From Flavobacteriales bacterium (GTDB taxonomy: Bacteria; Bacteroidota; Bacteroidia; Flavobacteriales_F; PHOS-HE28): a stretch of DNA of 64,000 bases. This document shows, one piece after another, positions 37,514 through 47,062 of this stretch; the stretch's first letter is position 1, and each line of letters begins with the position of its first letter. Both the position numbers and the translations under genes were made by a program. The notes under the pieces are model-generated. The model was not told the DNA's origin and did not search any database. It saw nothing but the letters and a program-made list of their open reading frames with translations. The stretch is from the NCBI GenBank assembly GCA_016713865.1, contig JADJOG010000001.1, forward strand, positions 62,001 through 126,000. The letters run 5' to 3'.

Positions 37514-40441
37514 CTATCGCAACAAGGTGATGTGCCCCATCACCTCGCGCGCATCCTGGTAAAGCAAGCGGTAGCCCAGCTTGTACACGTACACGCCATC
37601 GGGCGCGGGGCCTCCGCCAGCGGTGCCATCCCACGCTTTCAGCGGATCGCTGGTGGCATACACGAGCTCGCCCCAGCGGTTGAAGATCATCATCGAGAAA
37701 TCCGTGGGCATGCATTCGCCGCTCCAGGTCCATGCATCGTTCTCATTGTCGCTGTTGGGCGTGAATGCGTTGGGCACCCAAACCTTGCATGAATCGGAGC
37801 AATCGATCACGGGCACATCGCGTTCCACCACCACCACGCCGCAGGTGAGCGCCACTTCGAGTCGAACGTGAACCTCTCCTTCCTTGTCGAAGCGAACCTC
37901 GGGGTGGATCAATGTGGTCGGCTGAGCCGCGGTACCGAAATCCCACACCGCGGATACGATCACCGAATCGGCGATCAAGGTGAATCGCGCGGGCTCTTGC
38001 AGGCAGCGCGCATCCACCTCGAAATCGGCGCTGCAAAGGCACTCCACGTTCGTTACCGTGGCCATGGCCTCATCGGCACAGCCCGCAGCATCGATCACGT
38101 TGATCACATAGGTGCCACTATCGGCCACCGCTGTGGGATCGGCGATGGGCGAACCGTCGAGCGTGAAGCTGGCATTCAGCCCGGCAACGGGGAACACCGA
38201 AGTGAGGTCGACTGATTGCCACGGGCAGAGCGTGAACGATTGATCGGCACCAAGCGATGGATTCGCGTTCACCGTGAGCGAGGCCCATGCGGTATCGGTG
38301 CAATTGAATGCATTCGAGACAACCAAGCGGTAATCGCCCGAAGCCATAACAGCAGCTGGTGCAGCCACCGCAGCGCCATTGAGCGACCATGCTTCCGTAA
38401 GACCACTTGTGTTGTACAGCGTTGTAAGGTCGTAGCTCTCGCCTGCGCAAATGGTCATGGCCGCATCGGCGCCCAATGCCGGCGACGGATCGAAACCGAC
38501 AGTGACCACCGCTGTGGCCGTGCAGTTGGCCGCATTGGTAACGGTAAGCGTGTAAGCACCGCCCACAGCAACAGCGCTCGGATCGGCTACGGTGGCACCA
38601 CCTAATGTCCAATTGGCGGCATTCGCACCAGTGGGGTATAGCGAGGTCAGGTTCACCGTGGTGCCAACGCACGCTGTCACTTGCTGGCTAGCGCCCAGCA
38701 CCGGATTCGCCGAGACGGTCACCGTCACATCCGCATCATCGGCGCAGCCATTCGCATCGGACGCCGTGAGCGTGTAAGTGCCTGCTGCATTCACCGCGTT
38801 CGGGGTGGCCACCGCATTGCCATTGAGTGTCCACTGCACCGAAAGTCCTGTGGTGGTGTAATAGTTGGTCAGATCAACGCTTGCACCTGCGCAAATGCCT
38901 GCGGCGGCATCGGCACCGAGCACTGGCGAAGCCCAATCCGTTACCACCACTTGCGCCGTGCTGGAACAGCCGAGCGCATCGGTTGCCGTCAACAGGTAAT
39001 TGCCGCCGGTGCTAATGGCGCTGGCATCGGGCACGGCGTTGCCGCTTTCGGTCCACGTGGTGCTCATGCCCGCCGTGTTGTATAGCGCGGTGAGGTCGGC
39101 CGTGGTGCCGCTGCACAGCCCGATGCTTTGATCGGCGCCCAGCACTGGCAGCGCTTGTACGGCGAGCACAGCATCAGCAGCATCAACGCAGCCATCGGCG
39201 GTGGTAACGGTCAAGGTGTAGGTGCCAGGCGCATCGGCAGCAATGGGCGCGGCAACGGCATTGCCACCGAAGCTCCACGCGGCTGGCATGCCTTGGGTAT
39301 CGAAGAGCGCAGTGAGATCGATGCTGGAGGACTCGCAGATCGTAACCGCCTGATCCGGACCCAGCAGCGGCGCAGCAGCATTGCTCAGGGTCACTTCTGC
39401 CACATCGTTGCAGCCGTTGTTCATGGCGGTGATCACGTACACACCGGGCGCGGTGGCAGCGGTGGCCGATAGGTTGGAGATGGATGCGCCATTGAGCGTC
39501 CAGTTGTGCGAGGAAGCTCCAGCAAGGTTGAAGAGCGCGGTAAGATTAACGGGAGCAGCTCCACTGCAATGCGCAAGCGCCTGATCGGCCCCTAGGTTGA
39601 TCAACGGTGCCGCAGAAAGGTTGAACCCCCCATAATAGCTGCACGCCATGAACCAGTCATACACGTACACCTGATAGGCGCCGGGCGTACTCACCACATA
39701 GGGCGGCGGCACCAGGTTCCAGTTCGGGTCATACACCTCAATCGTACTGCTCGGATCCCAGCCCCACATGGTTTGGAAGCCGCTAAGCACATCAACCGGA
39801 TCCACCTGCCCGCAGCTAACCGCTCCCATCATACCCATATCAATCGTGCATGGTGGCGGAGGTCCTGAGGCGAAGCCGAAGGCAAAGCCACCCGTTCCCG
39901 TGCCGCCCTGGAACCAACCGGGCGACCATGTGCCGCCAGGTCCTGTGCCACCGTTGGCGCAGGCGGTATCGATCACGGTGATGGTCCACGTGCCATTGGC
40001 ATTCTCACCTGTGAAGGCGTCGAAGGTGCCGCCCTGCGGCCAGTAGTAATTGGTGAATGGCGCCGATGCCGTGGTGATGTTGTTCCACCCGTAGTAGGTG
40101 AAGTGCGTATTGGTGTAGTTCTGCCCACCCGCGCCATTGAATGCCGAGAGCAGCAAGCTGGTGCCCTGCGGCGAAGTGAGCGTGATCATCAGCGTTTGCG
40201 GATGGTCGCTGGTGATGTTGACGAGCAGGTCGTCGAGGTAATAGCCCGTGCTCCAGCCATTGGGCGATACCAGCCAGCCGATGCCGGTTACGTTGGCGGT
40301 GAAGGTGCTCGTATCGCACAGCGGAATGGGGCCGCTGGTGAAGGGGATGTACTGCGCGTTACCAGGCACCGCTGCGGCCAAGGCCACGGCTGCAACCATG
40401 TGCCTCACCATCCCCTTGTTCAACCGGGTTGCCATGCTCAT
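37514..40441 (-). CDS. T9SS type-B sorting-domain protein with P-domain-like N terminus and seven Ig-like repeats
   Basis: Secreted 975-residue protein. The signal peptide ends near VPGNAQ. Residues about 30-200 resemble a proprotein-convertase P-type beta domain (DDLLVNITSDHPQTLMITLT, NGTWTITVIDTACANG). Seven repeats of roughly 80 residues follow, each starting like LGADQ...C.G..VDLTALY. Next is a PKD-like region (SAVWDFGTAAQPTTLIHPEV). The C terminus is the gliding-motility-associated / type-B sorting domain: VWVPNAFTPNSDNENDAW, FNRWGELVYAT, APDGVYVYKLGY and GHITLLR. It is expected to cross the outer membrane by type IX secretion and act at the surface, probably in adhesion. Confidence 0.9.
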   Translation of the reverse strand: MSMATRLNKGMVRHMVAAVALAAAVPGNAQYIPFTSGPIPLCDTSTFTANVTGIGWLVSPNGWSTGYYLDDLLVNITSDHPQTLMITLTSPQGTSLLLSAFNGAGGQNYTNTHFTYYGWNNITTASAPFTNYYWPQGGTFDAFTGENANGTWTITVIDTACANGGTGPGGTWSPGWFQGGTGTGGFAFGFASGPPPPCTIDMGMMGAVSCGQVDPVDVLSGFQTMWGWDPSSTIEVYDPNWNLVPPPYVVSTPGAYQVYVYDWFMACSYYGGFNLSAAPLINLGADQALAHCSGAAPVNLTALFNLAGASSHNWTLNGASISNLSATAATAPGVYVITAMNNGCNDVAEVTLSNAAAPLLGPDQAVTICESSSIDLTALFDTQGMPAAWSFGGNAVAAPIAADAPGTYTLTVTTADGCVDAADAVLAVQALPVLGADQSIGLCSGTTADLTALYNTAGMSTTWTESGNAVPDASAISTGGNYLLTATDALGCSSTAQVVVTDWASPVLGADAAAGICAGASVDLTNYYTTTGLSVQWTLNGNAVATPNAVNAAGTYTLTASDANGCADDADVTVTVSANPVLGASQQVTACVGTTVNLTSLYPTGANAANWTLGGATVADPSAVAVGGAYTLTVTNAANCTATAVVTVGFDPSPALGADAAMTICAGESYDLTTLYNTSGLTEAWSLNGAAVAAPAAVMASGDYRLVVSNAFNCTDTAWASLTVNANPSLGADQSFTLCPWQSVDLTSVFPVAGLNASFTLDGSPIADPTAVADSGTYVINVIDAAGCADEAMATVTNVECLCSADFEVDARCLQEPARFTLIADSVIVSAVWDFGTAAQPTTLIHPEVRFDKEGEVHVRLEVALTCGVVVVERDVPVIDCSDSCKVWVPNAFTPNSDNENDAWTWSGECMPTDFSMMIFNRWGELVYATSDPLKAWDGTAGGGPAPDGVYVYKLGYRLLYQDAREVMGHITLLR

Positions 40442-40706
40442 GAGCCGCAAAGCTCACATTCTGTGGTGATGTGACGCGGTGGGGGGAAATTGGTTGCTTG
40501 GGGGGGCGGCTATGCTCGGCTGTGAATTGAACGGGCACTCGCTCGCTGCTTCTTACCTCATGCATCGAAGGTGCTGGTCGGAGGTTGCTCTTGCGGCCCA
40601 TGATTCCGATGGCGCATGTTCCCCAAAGTAGCTTCGCGCCCGCAACAAGCGCATGAAGCCGATGCGCCATCGCATGGAAAGGAACCGAAGCAACCAGGAG
40701 CCAGGC

Positions 40707-41075
40707 ATGCGAACATGGGGCGTGCGCGCGGGTCTGCTCCTGCTGACGCTGTGCTTCATGGCTGCCGCGCCCTTCGGGCATCTGGCTGTCGCTTCCGGAG
40801 CATGGTACGTTGATCACGAGGCGCAGCGATTCGGTGCAATCGCCCAAGGTGGCTTGCACCTCCAAGCGACCGGGCCCTCGGAAAACGTGGTGCCCGGCAT
40901 CTGTAATCCGCCTTCATCAACCGCCAAGGACCGCACCAGCGGCTTCGCGGTGAGCCTCAAGGCCAGCCAACGCGAGGTGCGCACCGCTGCCGCGCGATCG
41001 GACGTGCTTGCGCACAGCAGCATGGTGCCGCTGCGCAGGTGGGCGCTGCTCTTCCCTTTCCATTTCTTCTGGTGA
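40707..41075 (+). CDS. Small hypothetical exported protein
   Basis: A 122-residue frame with a strong signal-like N terminus, MRTWGVRAGLLLLTLCFMAA, and an AGGAG-like sequence 7 bases before the ATG, unusual in this window. The rest (EAQRFGAIAQGGLHLQATGP, REVRTAAARSDVLAHSSM) shows no recognised domain and ends in an aromatic tail FPFHFFW. It could be a real secreted peptide or a chance frame; there is no homologue I recognise. Longer versions of this frame start upstream at 40653. Confidence 0.4.
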   Translation: MRTWGVRAGLLLLTLCFMAAAPFGHLAVASGAWYVDHEAQRFGAIAQGGLHLQATGPSENVVPGICNPPSSTAKDRTSGFAVSLKASQREVRTAAARSDVLAHSSMVPLRRWALLFPFHFFW

Positions 41076-41182
41076 TGGTGTGATGCGCTGGCAGGCCTCG
41101 CTGGGCGCTGCCGAACACGTTCTGGGCTGCGCCATCGCGCGCGGTCCGCAGGCATCATTCATCAACCAACAAGACAACAACA

Positions 41183-41672
41183 ATGGAAATCGACGGAGCC
41201 ACCGCCGTAATCGGCATCATCAGCGTGGCGCTTTTCGCACTGCCCTTCGCACTCGATTACCGCCGACGCTCACGCAAGCGCTCAGAACAACTGAGCGCCC
41301 TGCAGGCCTTGGCGCTCGGGAAGCAATGCGCCATTCACCAGCATGAGGCCTGCGGCGATGACGTGCTTGGCCTCGATACGCAACGCAAGATGCTCTTCCA
41401 CCTCCAGTGAGCGCGAGGGCCGCACCAGCACGCAGGTTGTCCCGCTCGCGCATGTGCACACGTGCCAGGTTGCCAGGACCGAACGCGGCCGGAAAGGTGC
41501 GCATGAGGAGAACAGCATCGACCGCATTGAACTCAGCTTCACGTCGAAAGTCAAGAGTTGGCCCGGCGCCAGTATCCTGCTATTCAACACGAGCTACGGC
41601 ACGCCTCTGAATGGCGAGCTGCAATTCGCCGAACGATGGGTTGGGCTGGTAAATGGGATGCTGAAAGGATAA
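41183..41672 (+). CDS. Conserved hypothetical membrane protein (frameshifted)
   Basis: About 163 residues when repaired. The N terminus (ATAVIGIISVALFALPFAL) is one membrane segment followed by a basic stretch YRRRSRKRSEQL. The remainder, KMLFHLQ / EREGRTSTQVVPLAHVHTCQ / SIDRIELSFTSKV / LNGELQFAERWVGLVN, matches a small Bacteroidota family I know only as hypothetical, with a soluble beta-rich domain. A one-base indel near 41405 separates the two frames. Function unknown. Confidence 0.6.
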
Positions 41673-41686
41673 AGCTGAGATGGACA

Positions 41687-41713
41687 GAGGGGGGCGTTCT
41701 TCCAGCCCCCCTC
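41687..41713 (+). terminator. Terminator-like hairpin, 9-bp stem
   Basis: Perfect inverted repeat GAGGGGGGC / GCCCCCCTC with a 9-base loop, 15 bases after the hypothetical membrane protein ends. No T-tract follows, so termination is likely but unproven. Confidence 0.5.
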
Positions 41714-42077
41714 CGGTCCCAAACAATTCATCTGGCGGTTGGCATGCGCTGCGCAGGTCTCGGACACCGGAGCGCAGGGCCTTGTTGGAGTGCGGCTCGT
41801 TGATCATCCAAAGAGCTGCGATTGATGTGGTGGTGCCCATAGCTAGTGCTCATCGGCGACCAGAAGAAGCGCTTCTGAGTAAGGGATGAAGCTCAGGCGC
41901 CACCGCGACCATACTCAGCCTTGCGAATTGGCCCGGATAGAGCAATCCACCTCAATCAACGCGTACAGCTTTCACCAATCGGATGCTTCTCCACCTAGCA
42001 GCAATGTCATTCGTTCGTTCTTCCAAGGACTGCGAGCCACGAATCTGAAGCCCCTGGGAAAATCCCTCCCTCGAAAA

Positions 42078-42112
42078 AGCAACGCCCCCAGACCCGAAGG
42101 CCCAGGGGCGCT
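42078..42112. terminator. GC-rich hairpin with A-tract, terminator-like
   Basis: CGCCCC / GGGGCG stem (42083-42088 with 42105-42110) preceded by GAAAAAGC. The A-tract would be a T-tract on the minus strand, yet no minus-strand gene ends here. It resembles the hairpin at 54688-54714. Confidence 0.35.
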
Positions 42113-42231
42113 GGAGAGATCATGATTCGTATCGGGCCCAAAACTGTGCATTGCGGCACCCCCTCATCCAATAGAACCTAAGTTACCCCGCCGCATCGAT
42201 CCTTTCCGCACCTTAGCGCACCTCCCCTTTC

Positions 42232-44649
42232 ATGCCGAACCACATGACCGCATTGCCCCGCTGGATACTCGCACGGCCATTGCTGCCGGTCGCAGAAACC
42301 GAGGGCCACAGCCGCATCTGGGCCTTCGCATGGATCGGGGCGTATGCCATCGCCAGCCTCGTGTACGGATTCCTGAGCGACGCGCCGTGGGACGACGACT
42401 GTGTGGTGCGCTACTTCCATGCGCGGGAGGCCTGGCGCGATCCCACGCACTTCTTCAGCGTGTGGAACCGCCCGCTCTTCATGGTGCTCTTCGCGCCCGC
42501 CGCGCTGATCGGCCGCGAGGCCATGATGCTGCAGATGATCGCCCTGAGCGCATGGAGCGGATGGCTGCTCTACCGCTCGCTGCAGCGCATGGGCTATGGC
42601 CATGCGCATGGCGTGCTGCCCTTCTTCTTCTTCCAGGCCTTCTACTTCACCATCTCGCGCAACTTCCTCACCGAGCCGGTGGCCGTGGCGGTGACCTGCC
42701 TCGGGCTGCACGCCATGGTGCATCGGCGCTGGACGCTCTTCGCGGTGCTGGGCGGCCTGCTTCCGCTGGCGCGCTTGGAGCTCGCGGTGATCCTGCCCAT
42801 CTGGGCGCTGGTGCTGTTGCAGGCCAAGGAATGGAAACGCATCGCGTGGATGGCCGTGCCGTTGATCGTGCTCATGGTGCTCGGCTACTTCGTGAAGGAC
42901 ACCACCGACCCGCTATGGCTGGTGAAGGAGACCTTGGGCAAGGAGGGCAAGAACCGCTACGGCTACCGCGAGGTATGGCACTATACGCAGCGCTTCGCCT
43001 ATGTGATCGGTCCGGTGATCTTCTTCTTCCTCATCATCGGCACGCTCGAGCGCGTGATGCGCCGGAGGCTCGACCTCTTCGTGCTCGGTCAGGGCGTCGC
43101 CATCCTCGCGCTCTACATCGTCTTCTCCTCGAAGCTCGACATGGGCAACTCGGCGGGTTTCCTGCGCAACCTCATCCCGATGACGCCATTCCTGGCGGTG
43201 CTCGCGCACGAAGGCTTCCTCGCTTGGCTGGGCCTGCCGCATCGCGTGGCATTGGCAGCGCAGGCCGAAGCACCGGCGCCTCGCAACGACAAGAAGCGCA
43301 CGAAATCAGAAGCCGCACCCGCGAAGGAAGGTTCGACCGCTTGGGCGCTGGGTCGCGTCTTCCTCTTCGGCGCTTTGGCGCTCGCGCTGCTCTGGTTCTT
43401 TTTCAGCAAGCAGCTCGAGAGCCACCACAAGATCTCGAAGGTGACCGACCGATTGCCTGCGATGCTCGGCAGCGCCTTGCTCATCGTCGGTTTGGTGCTC
43501 GCCATCCTGCAACGCAAACGCGACCTGCCCCAGCTGCTCACCTCCACGCTCGCGGCCATCGTGCCCTTGACCGCGCTCGCCTTCACGCTTTGGACCGAAC
43601 GGCCCGATGCGCACTTGAACCCCGAGCGCAAGGCCATTACTGAACTGAGCACGCTGTACCGCAAGAGCTACCTGCGCGAATGGCCGCTGTACGCCAACCA
43701 CCGCTGGTTCTTCTGGCCACAAGACCTCGGTTATCCCGATGCCAAGCGCTACCGCACCTTGAACAAGGCCGCGCTTGACACTGCCGAAACGAGCAGCGTG
43801 GTGCTCTGGGAGAACCACTACTCGAACCGCTTGCACGGCGACCTGCAGCTCGATGCCATGTATAAGCGCTCCGACGTGGTGGAGCTCGCCCATGCGGTGA
43901 GCAAGGACCGCAAGGCTGTCGTATGCCTCTTCCAGAAAACCAACGGCACCGCGGAGAATGCCGAAGCGCTGCGCGAACGATTCATGCGCGAGCATCCGGA
44001 GAGCTTCCACGCGCAATACGCGCTTCACCTGGAGGAACTGCGAAAGCTGCGCTACCCTCAGGCGCTAGAAGCGGCGCGTGCCATGCAGCGGATCGACAGC
44101 AGCAATGTGGAAGGTTACCTCTCCGAAGGCCAGGCCCACTTCAACATGGGCAATTACACCGATGCGATCGCCGCGTTCACCCGTGCGCGCAAGAAGGCCC
44201 CGCGGCTGCATGAGCTCGACTACAGCATCGCGCTGAGCCGCGTGCGCATGAATGATTACGCGGGAGCCGTGAGCTCAGCGCGCGCATTCGTGAAGCGCAA
44301 CCCCGATTCGTTCGAGGGCCACGAGCTCCTTGGCACCGCCTATTGGTACATGCAGAAGCTCGATAGCGCGGTGATCGCCTTCGATGCGTGCATCCGGATC
44401 AAACCGAACGCGGCCAACGGATGGCTCAATCGCGCGAGCTGCCGGATCAACGAGCAGCGCTGGAACATGGCGCTGAACGACCTCGATGCCGCTTTGCAGC
44501 GCGATCCCACCAACGGCATGGCCCAGACCAACCGGGGCATCGCCCTGATCGGCTTGGGGCGCAAGGATGAAGGATGCGCGATCTTGCGCCAGCGCGCCGC
44601 GCAAGGCGATGCCACCGCCATGCAACGCTTGGTCTCGTGCGGGCAATGA
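42232..44649 (+). CDS. GT-C-like membrane glycosyltransferase fused to TPR repeats
   Basis: An 805-residue protein. Residues about 25-460 carry around ten membrane segments with an early acidic motif APWDDDCVVRYFHAREAW, typical of GT-C transferases (mannosyltransferase-like), and WNRPLFMVLF after it. A charged cytoplasmic linker (RNDKKRTKSEAAPAKEG) interrupts the membrane part near residue 350. The extracytoplasmic C-terminal half has TPR repeats, for example AHFNMGNYTDAIAAFTRARK and LDSAVIAFDACIRIKPNAAN. It probably transfers a lipid-linked sugar to an exported acceptor; donor and acceptor are unknown. A CACCTTAG box lies 15 bases upstream. Confidence 0.75.
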   Translation: MPNHMTALPRWILARPLLPVAETEGHSRIWAFAWIGAYAIASLVYGFLSDAPWDDDCVVRYFHAREAWRDPTHFFSVWNRPLFMVLFAPAALIGREAMMLQMIALSAWSGWLLYRSLQRMGYGHAHGVLPFFFFQAFYFTISRNFLTEPVAVAVTCLGLHAMVHRRWTLFAVLGGLLPLARLELAVILPIWALVLLQAKEWKRIAWMAVPLIVLMVLGYFVKDTTDPLWLVKETLGKEGKNRYGYREVWHYTQRFAYVIGPVIFFFLIIGTLERVMRRRLDLFVLGQGVAILALYIVFSSKLDMGNSAGFLRNLIPMTPFLAVLAHEGFLAWLGLPHRVALAAQAEAPAPRNDKKRTKSEAAPAKEGSTAWALGRVFLFGALALALLWFFFSKQLESHHKISKVTDRLPAMLGSALLIVGLVLAILQRKRDLPQLLTSTLAAIVPLTALAFTLWTERPDAHLNPERKAITELSTLYRKSYLREWPLYANHRWFFWPQDLGYPDAKRYRTLNKAALDTAETSSVVLWENHYSNRLHGDLQLDAMYKRSDVVELAHAVSKDRKAVVCLFQKTNGTAENAEALRERFMREHPESFHAQYALHLEELRKLRYPQALEAARAMQRIDSSNVEGYLSEGQAHFNMGNYTDAIAAFTRARKKAPRLHELDYSIALSRVRMNDYAGAVSSARAFVKRNPDSFEGHELLGTAYWYMQKLDSAVIAFDACIRIKPNAANGWLNRASCRINEQRWNMALNDLDAALQRDPTNGMAQTNRGIALIGLGRKDEGCAILRQRAAQGDATAMQRLVSCGQ

Positions 44650-44698
44650 TGAACGGTTGAGCGCCATGGCGCGGGCCTTGCCCCTTCGGTGAGCCGAC

Positions 44699-44706
44699 TA
44701 CCTTCG
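44699..44706 (+). promoter_or_regulatory. Putative -7 box TACCTTCG
   Basis: TACCTTCG lies 27 bases before the peptidase ATG at 44734. Confidence 0.5.
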
Positions 44707-44733
44707 GCCACCCTCACGCTTAGAAATCATCCG

Positions 44734-46938
44734 ATGAAAAAGTCGATCGCGCTCCTCGCGCTGCTGATATCCTGTTCCGCCACCGCCCAGCAAACCCTCA
44801 CCAACAAAGACATCTGGTCCAGTCCGCTCTTCAGCTCGGAGATGGTGGGCGGCTTGGCCAGCATGAAGGATGGCCTGCACTACACCGTGCTCGAGGAAGA
44901 AGGCGGCCAAGCGGTGCTGAACCAATACGCCTATCGCACCGGCGCTAAGGTGGCCACCTTGGTGAAGGCGAGCGAGCTGGTTCCAGCGGGCGCGAAAGAG
45001 CCCATCGAGATCGAAGGCTACAGCTTCAGCGGCGATGAGAAGAAGCTGATGATCGAGACCAGTAGCGAGCCGATTTACCGCTACAGCTCATTCGCATACA
45101 ACTATGTATTCGACCGCACAAGCAAGAAGCTGGTGCCGCTGAGCGATGTGAGCAAGGCCAAGCAGCGACTGGCCACCTTCAGCCCCGATGGCAGCAAAGC
45201 CGCTTTCGTGCGCGACAACAACCTCTACGTGGTGGAACTGGCCACCATGACGGAAGCGCAGATCACATTCGACGGCGAATGGAACAAGGTGCTGAATGGC
45301 GCCACCGATTGGGTGTACGAAGAGGAATTCACCCTGGTGCAGGGCTACGCCTGGAGCCCCGATGGAAGCAAGCTCCTGTTCCTGCGCAGCGACGAGAGCG
45401 GCGTGAAGGAATTCGACCTCACCCTGTACAAGAACCAGCTCTACCCGAGCGAGTACCGCTTCAAGTATCCGAAGGCCGGCGAGGACAACAGCGTGATCTC
45501 GCTGCACATCCGCGACCTCAGCACAGCCGTCTCCTACAGCATCCCGCTCGGCACCGAAGAGACCGACATCTACCTGCCGCGCCTCGGCTTCACGTCGAAA
45601 GGCGAACCCTGGTTCATGCGCATGAACCGCTTGCAGAATGAAAAGGTGATCTGCACCGTGAAGCTGCCGCCGCCCGGCACCAAGGCGCGTCCACTACCCA
45701 CCGAGGTGTACAAGGAGAACAGCAAGACCTATGTGGAAGTCACCGACGACCTCTTCTTCCTGGCCGATGGCAGCGGTTTCATCCTCACCAGCGAGAAGGA
45801 TGGCTGGAACCACATCTATCGCGTGAACCTGAAGGATGGCTCGCAGCAACAACTCACGCGTGGGGCGTGGGACGTTACCGGCGTGAAGGGCATCGATGAG
45901 AAAGCGCAGCGCGTGGTGTTCACCGCAGCCAAGAGCGCGCCGGAGAACCAAGAGGTGCTGGCAGCACCATTGAGCGGAAAGGGAGTGATGCAGCTATCTC
46001 CCATCGGGGGCATGAACGACGCGGAGTTCAGCACGGGCTTCCGCTATTTCATAAACACCCGCAGCACCTTGAACACGCCGCCCGTGATCACGCTGCACGA
46101 TGGCAATGGCAAGCAGGTGAAGACCTTGAAGGACAATGCCAAGCTGGCGAAGACCGCCGCCGAATACGGCATGCAGCCGCGCGAGTTCTTCACCTTCACA
46201 ACAGACGAGGGCGTTGAGCTGCGCGGCTGGATGATGAAGCCCAAGGGATTCCAGAGCCGCGAGCGTTACCCGGTACTGGTAACGCAGTACAGCGGGCCGA
46301 ACAGCAACCAGGTGCTCGATCAATGGGGCGGCCGCAACAGCTTATGGCACAGCATGCTCACGCAACAGGGCTACATCGTGGTGTGCGTCGATCCCCGCGG
46401 CACGGGCCACCGCGGCCGCGATTTCCGCCATATCACGTACGGCGAGCTGGGCAAATACGAGACGACCGATCACATCGCCGCTGCCCAATGGCTGGGCCAG
46501 CAGCCTTGGGTGGATAAGGAGCGGATCGGCATCTGGGGCTGGAGCTACGGCGGCTACATGAGCAGCCTGTGCATCACCAAGGGCGCCGACCTCTTCAAGG
46601 CCGCCATCGCCGTGGCACCCGTGACCAACTGGCGCTACTACGACAGCATTTACACCGAGCGCTATATGGGCCTGCCCAAGGACAACGGCAAGGGCTACGA
46701 CGACAACAGCCCGGTATTCCATGCGGCCAAGCTCAAGGGCAACTACCTTTTGATCCACGGCCTCGCCGACGACAACGTGCATTACCAGAACGCCGCCGAG
46801 ATGACCAATGCGTTGGTGAAGGCCAACAAGCCCTTCGATCAGTTCATGTACCCCGACCGGAACCACGGCATCTACGGAGGCACCACCCGCCTGCACCTGT
46901 ATGAGATGATGACCGAGTGGCTGAAGCGCCACCTCTAG
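44734..46938 (+). CDS. S9 family peptidase, dipeptidyl peptidase IV-like
   Basis: Exported serine peptidase of 734 residues with signal peptide MKKSIALLALLISCSATAQ. An N-terminal eight-bladed propeller (residues about 30-480, with SPDGSKAAFVRDNNLYVV and the DPP-IV Glu motif TDWVYEEEFTL) precedes an alpha/beta-hydrolase domain. The nucleophile is GWSYGGYM near residue 613, the Asp in HGLADDNVHYQN, and the His in PDRNHGIYGG. The VYEEE Glu pair that anchors a free N terminus implies dipeptide release from N termini, often after Pro. Located in periplasm or outer envelope. Confidence 0.95.
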   Translation: MKKSIALLALLISCSATAQQTLTNKDIWSSPLFSSEMVGGLASMKDGLHYTVLEEEGGQAVLNQYAYRTGAKVATLVKASELVPAGAKEPIEIEGYSFSGDEKKLMIETSSEPIYRYSSFAYNYVFDRTSKKLVPLSDVSKAKQRLATFSPDGSKAAFVRDNNLYVVELATMTEAQITFDGEWNKVLNGATDWVYEEEFTLVQGYAWSPDGSKLLFLRSDESGVKEFDLTLYKNQLYPSEYRFKYPKAGEDNSVISLHIRDLSTAVSYSIPLGTEETDIYLPRLGFTSKGEPWFMRMNRLQNEKVICTVKLPPPGTKARPLPTEVYKENSKTYVEVTDDLFFLADGSGFILTSEKDGWNHIYRVNLKDGSQQQLTRGAWDVTGVKGIDEKAQRVVFTAAKSAPENQEVLAAPLSGKGVMQLSPIGGMNDAEFSTGFRYFINTRSTLNTPPVITLHDGNGKQVKTLKDNAKLAKTAAEYGMQPREFFTFTTDEGVELRGWMMKPKGFQSRERYPVLVTQYSGPNSNQVLDQWGGRNSLWHSMLTQQGYIVVCVDPRGTGHRGRDFRHITYGELGKYETTDHIAAAQWLGQQPWVDKERIGIWGWSYGGYMSSLCITKGADLFKAAIAVAPVTNWRYYDSIYTERYMGLPKDNGKGYDDNSPVFHAAKLKGNYLLIHGLADDNVHYQNAAEMTNALVKANKPFDQFMYPDRNHGIYGGTTRLHLYEMMTEWLKRHL

Positions 46939-47002
46939 TGCCGGAGCGGCTAGTGATGGTCCGCGCCGCGCGTGCATGCCGATCGCGGAATATCCTTCCG
47001 AC

Positions 47003-47010
47003 TATATTGG
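47003..47010 (+). promoter_or_regulatory. Putative -7 box TATATTGG
   Basis: TATATTGG lies 52 bases before the POT transporter ATG, giving a longer leader than most genes here. Confidence 0.4.
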
Positions 47011-47062
47011 CGCGCCTTCCGGCTCCCCTTGGGCCGAACGGCCTTAACCCAAACCTTCACGC

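Larger units (their letters stand above)
41673..42231. other. Non-coding interval with two hairpins
   Basis: About 560 bases with no credible gene. Frames at 41680-41889 and 41886-42125 have no recognisable features. The interval holds a strong hairpin at 41687-41713, a second at 42083-42110, and a CACCTTAG promoter-like box at 42209-42216 just ahead of the GT-C/TPR gene. Confidence 0.5.

Noticed and set aside
41680..41889. 69-codon frame after the hypothetical membrane protein
   Set aside because: It begins inside or beside a terminator-like hairpin and has no signal, domain or good start context.
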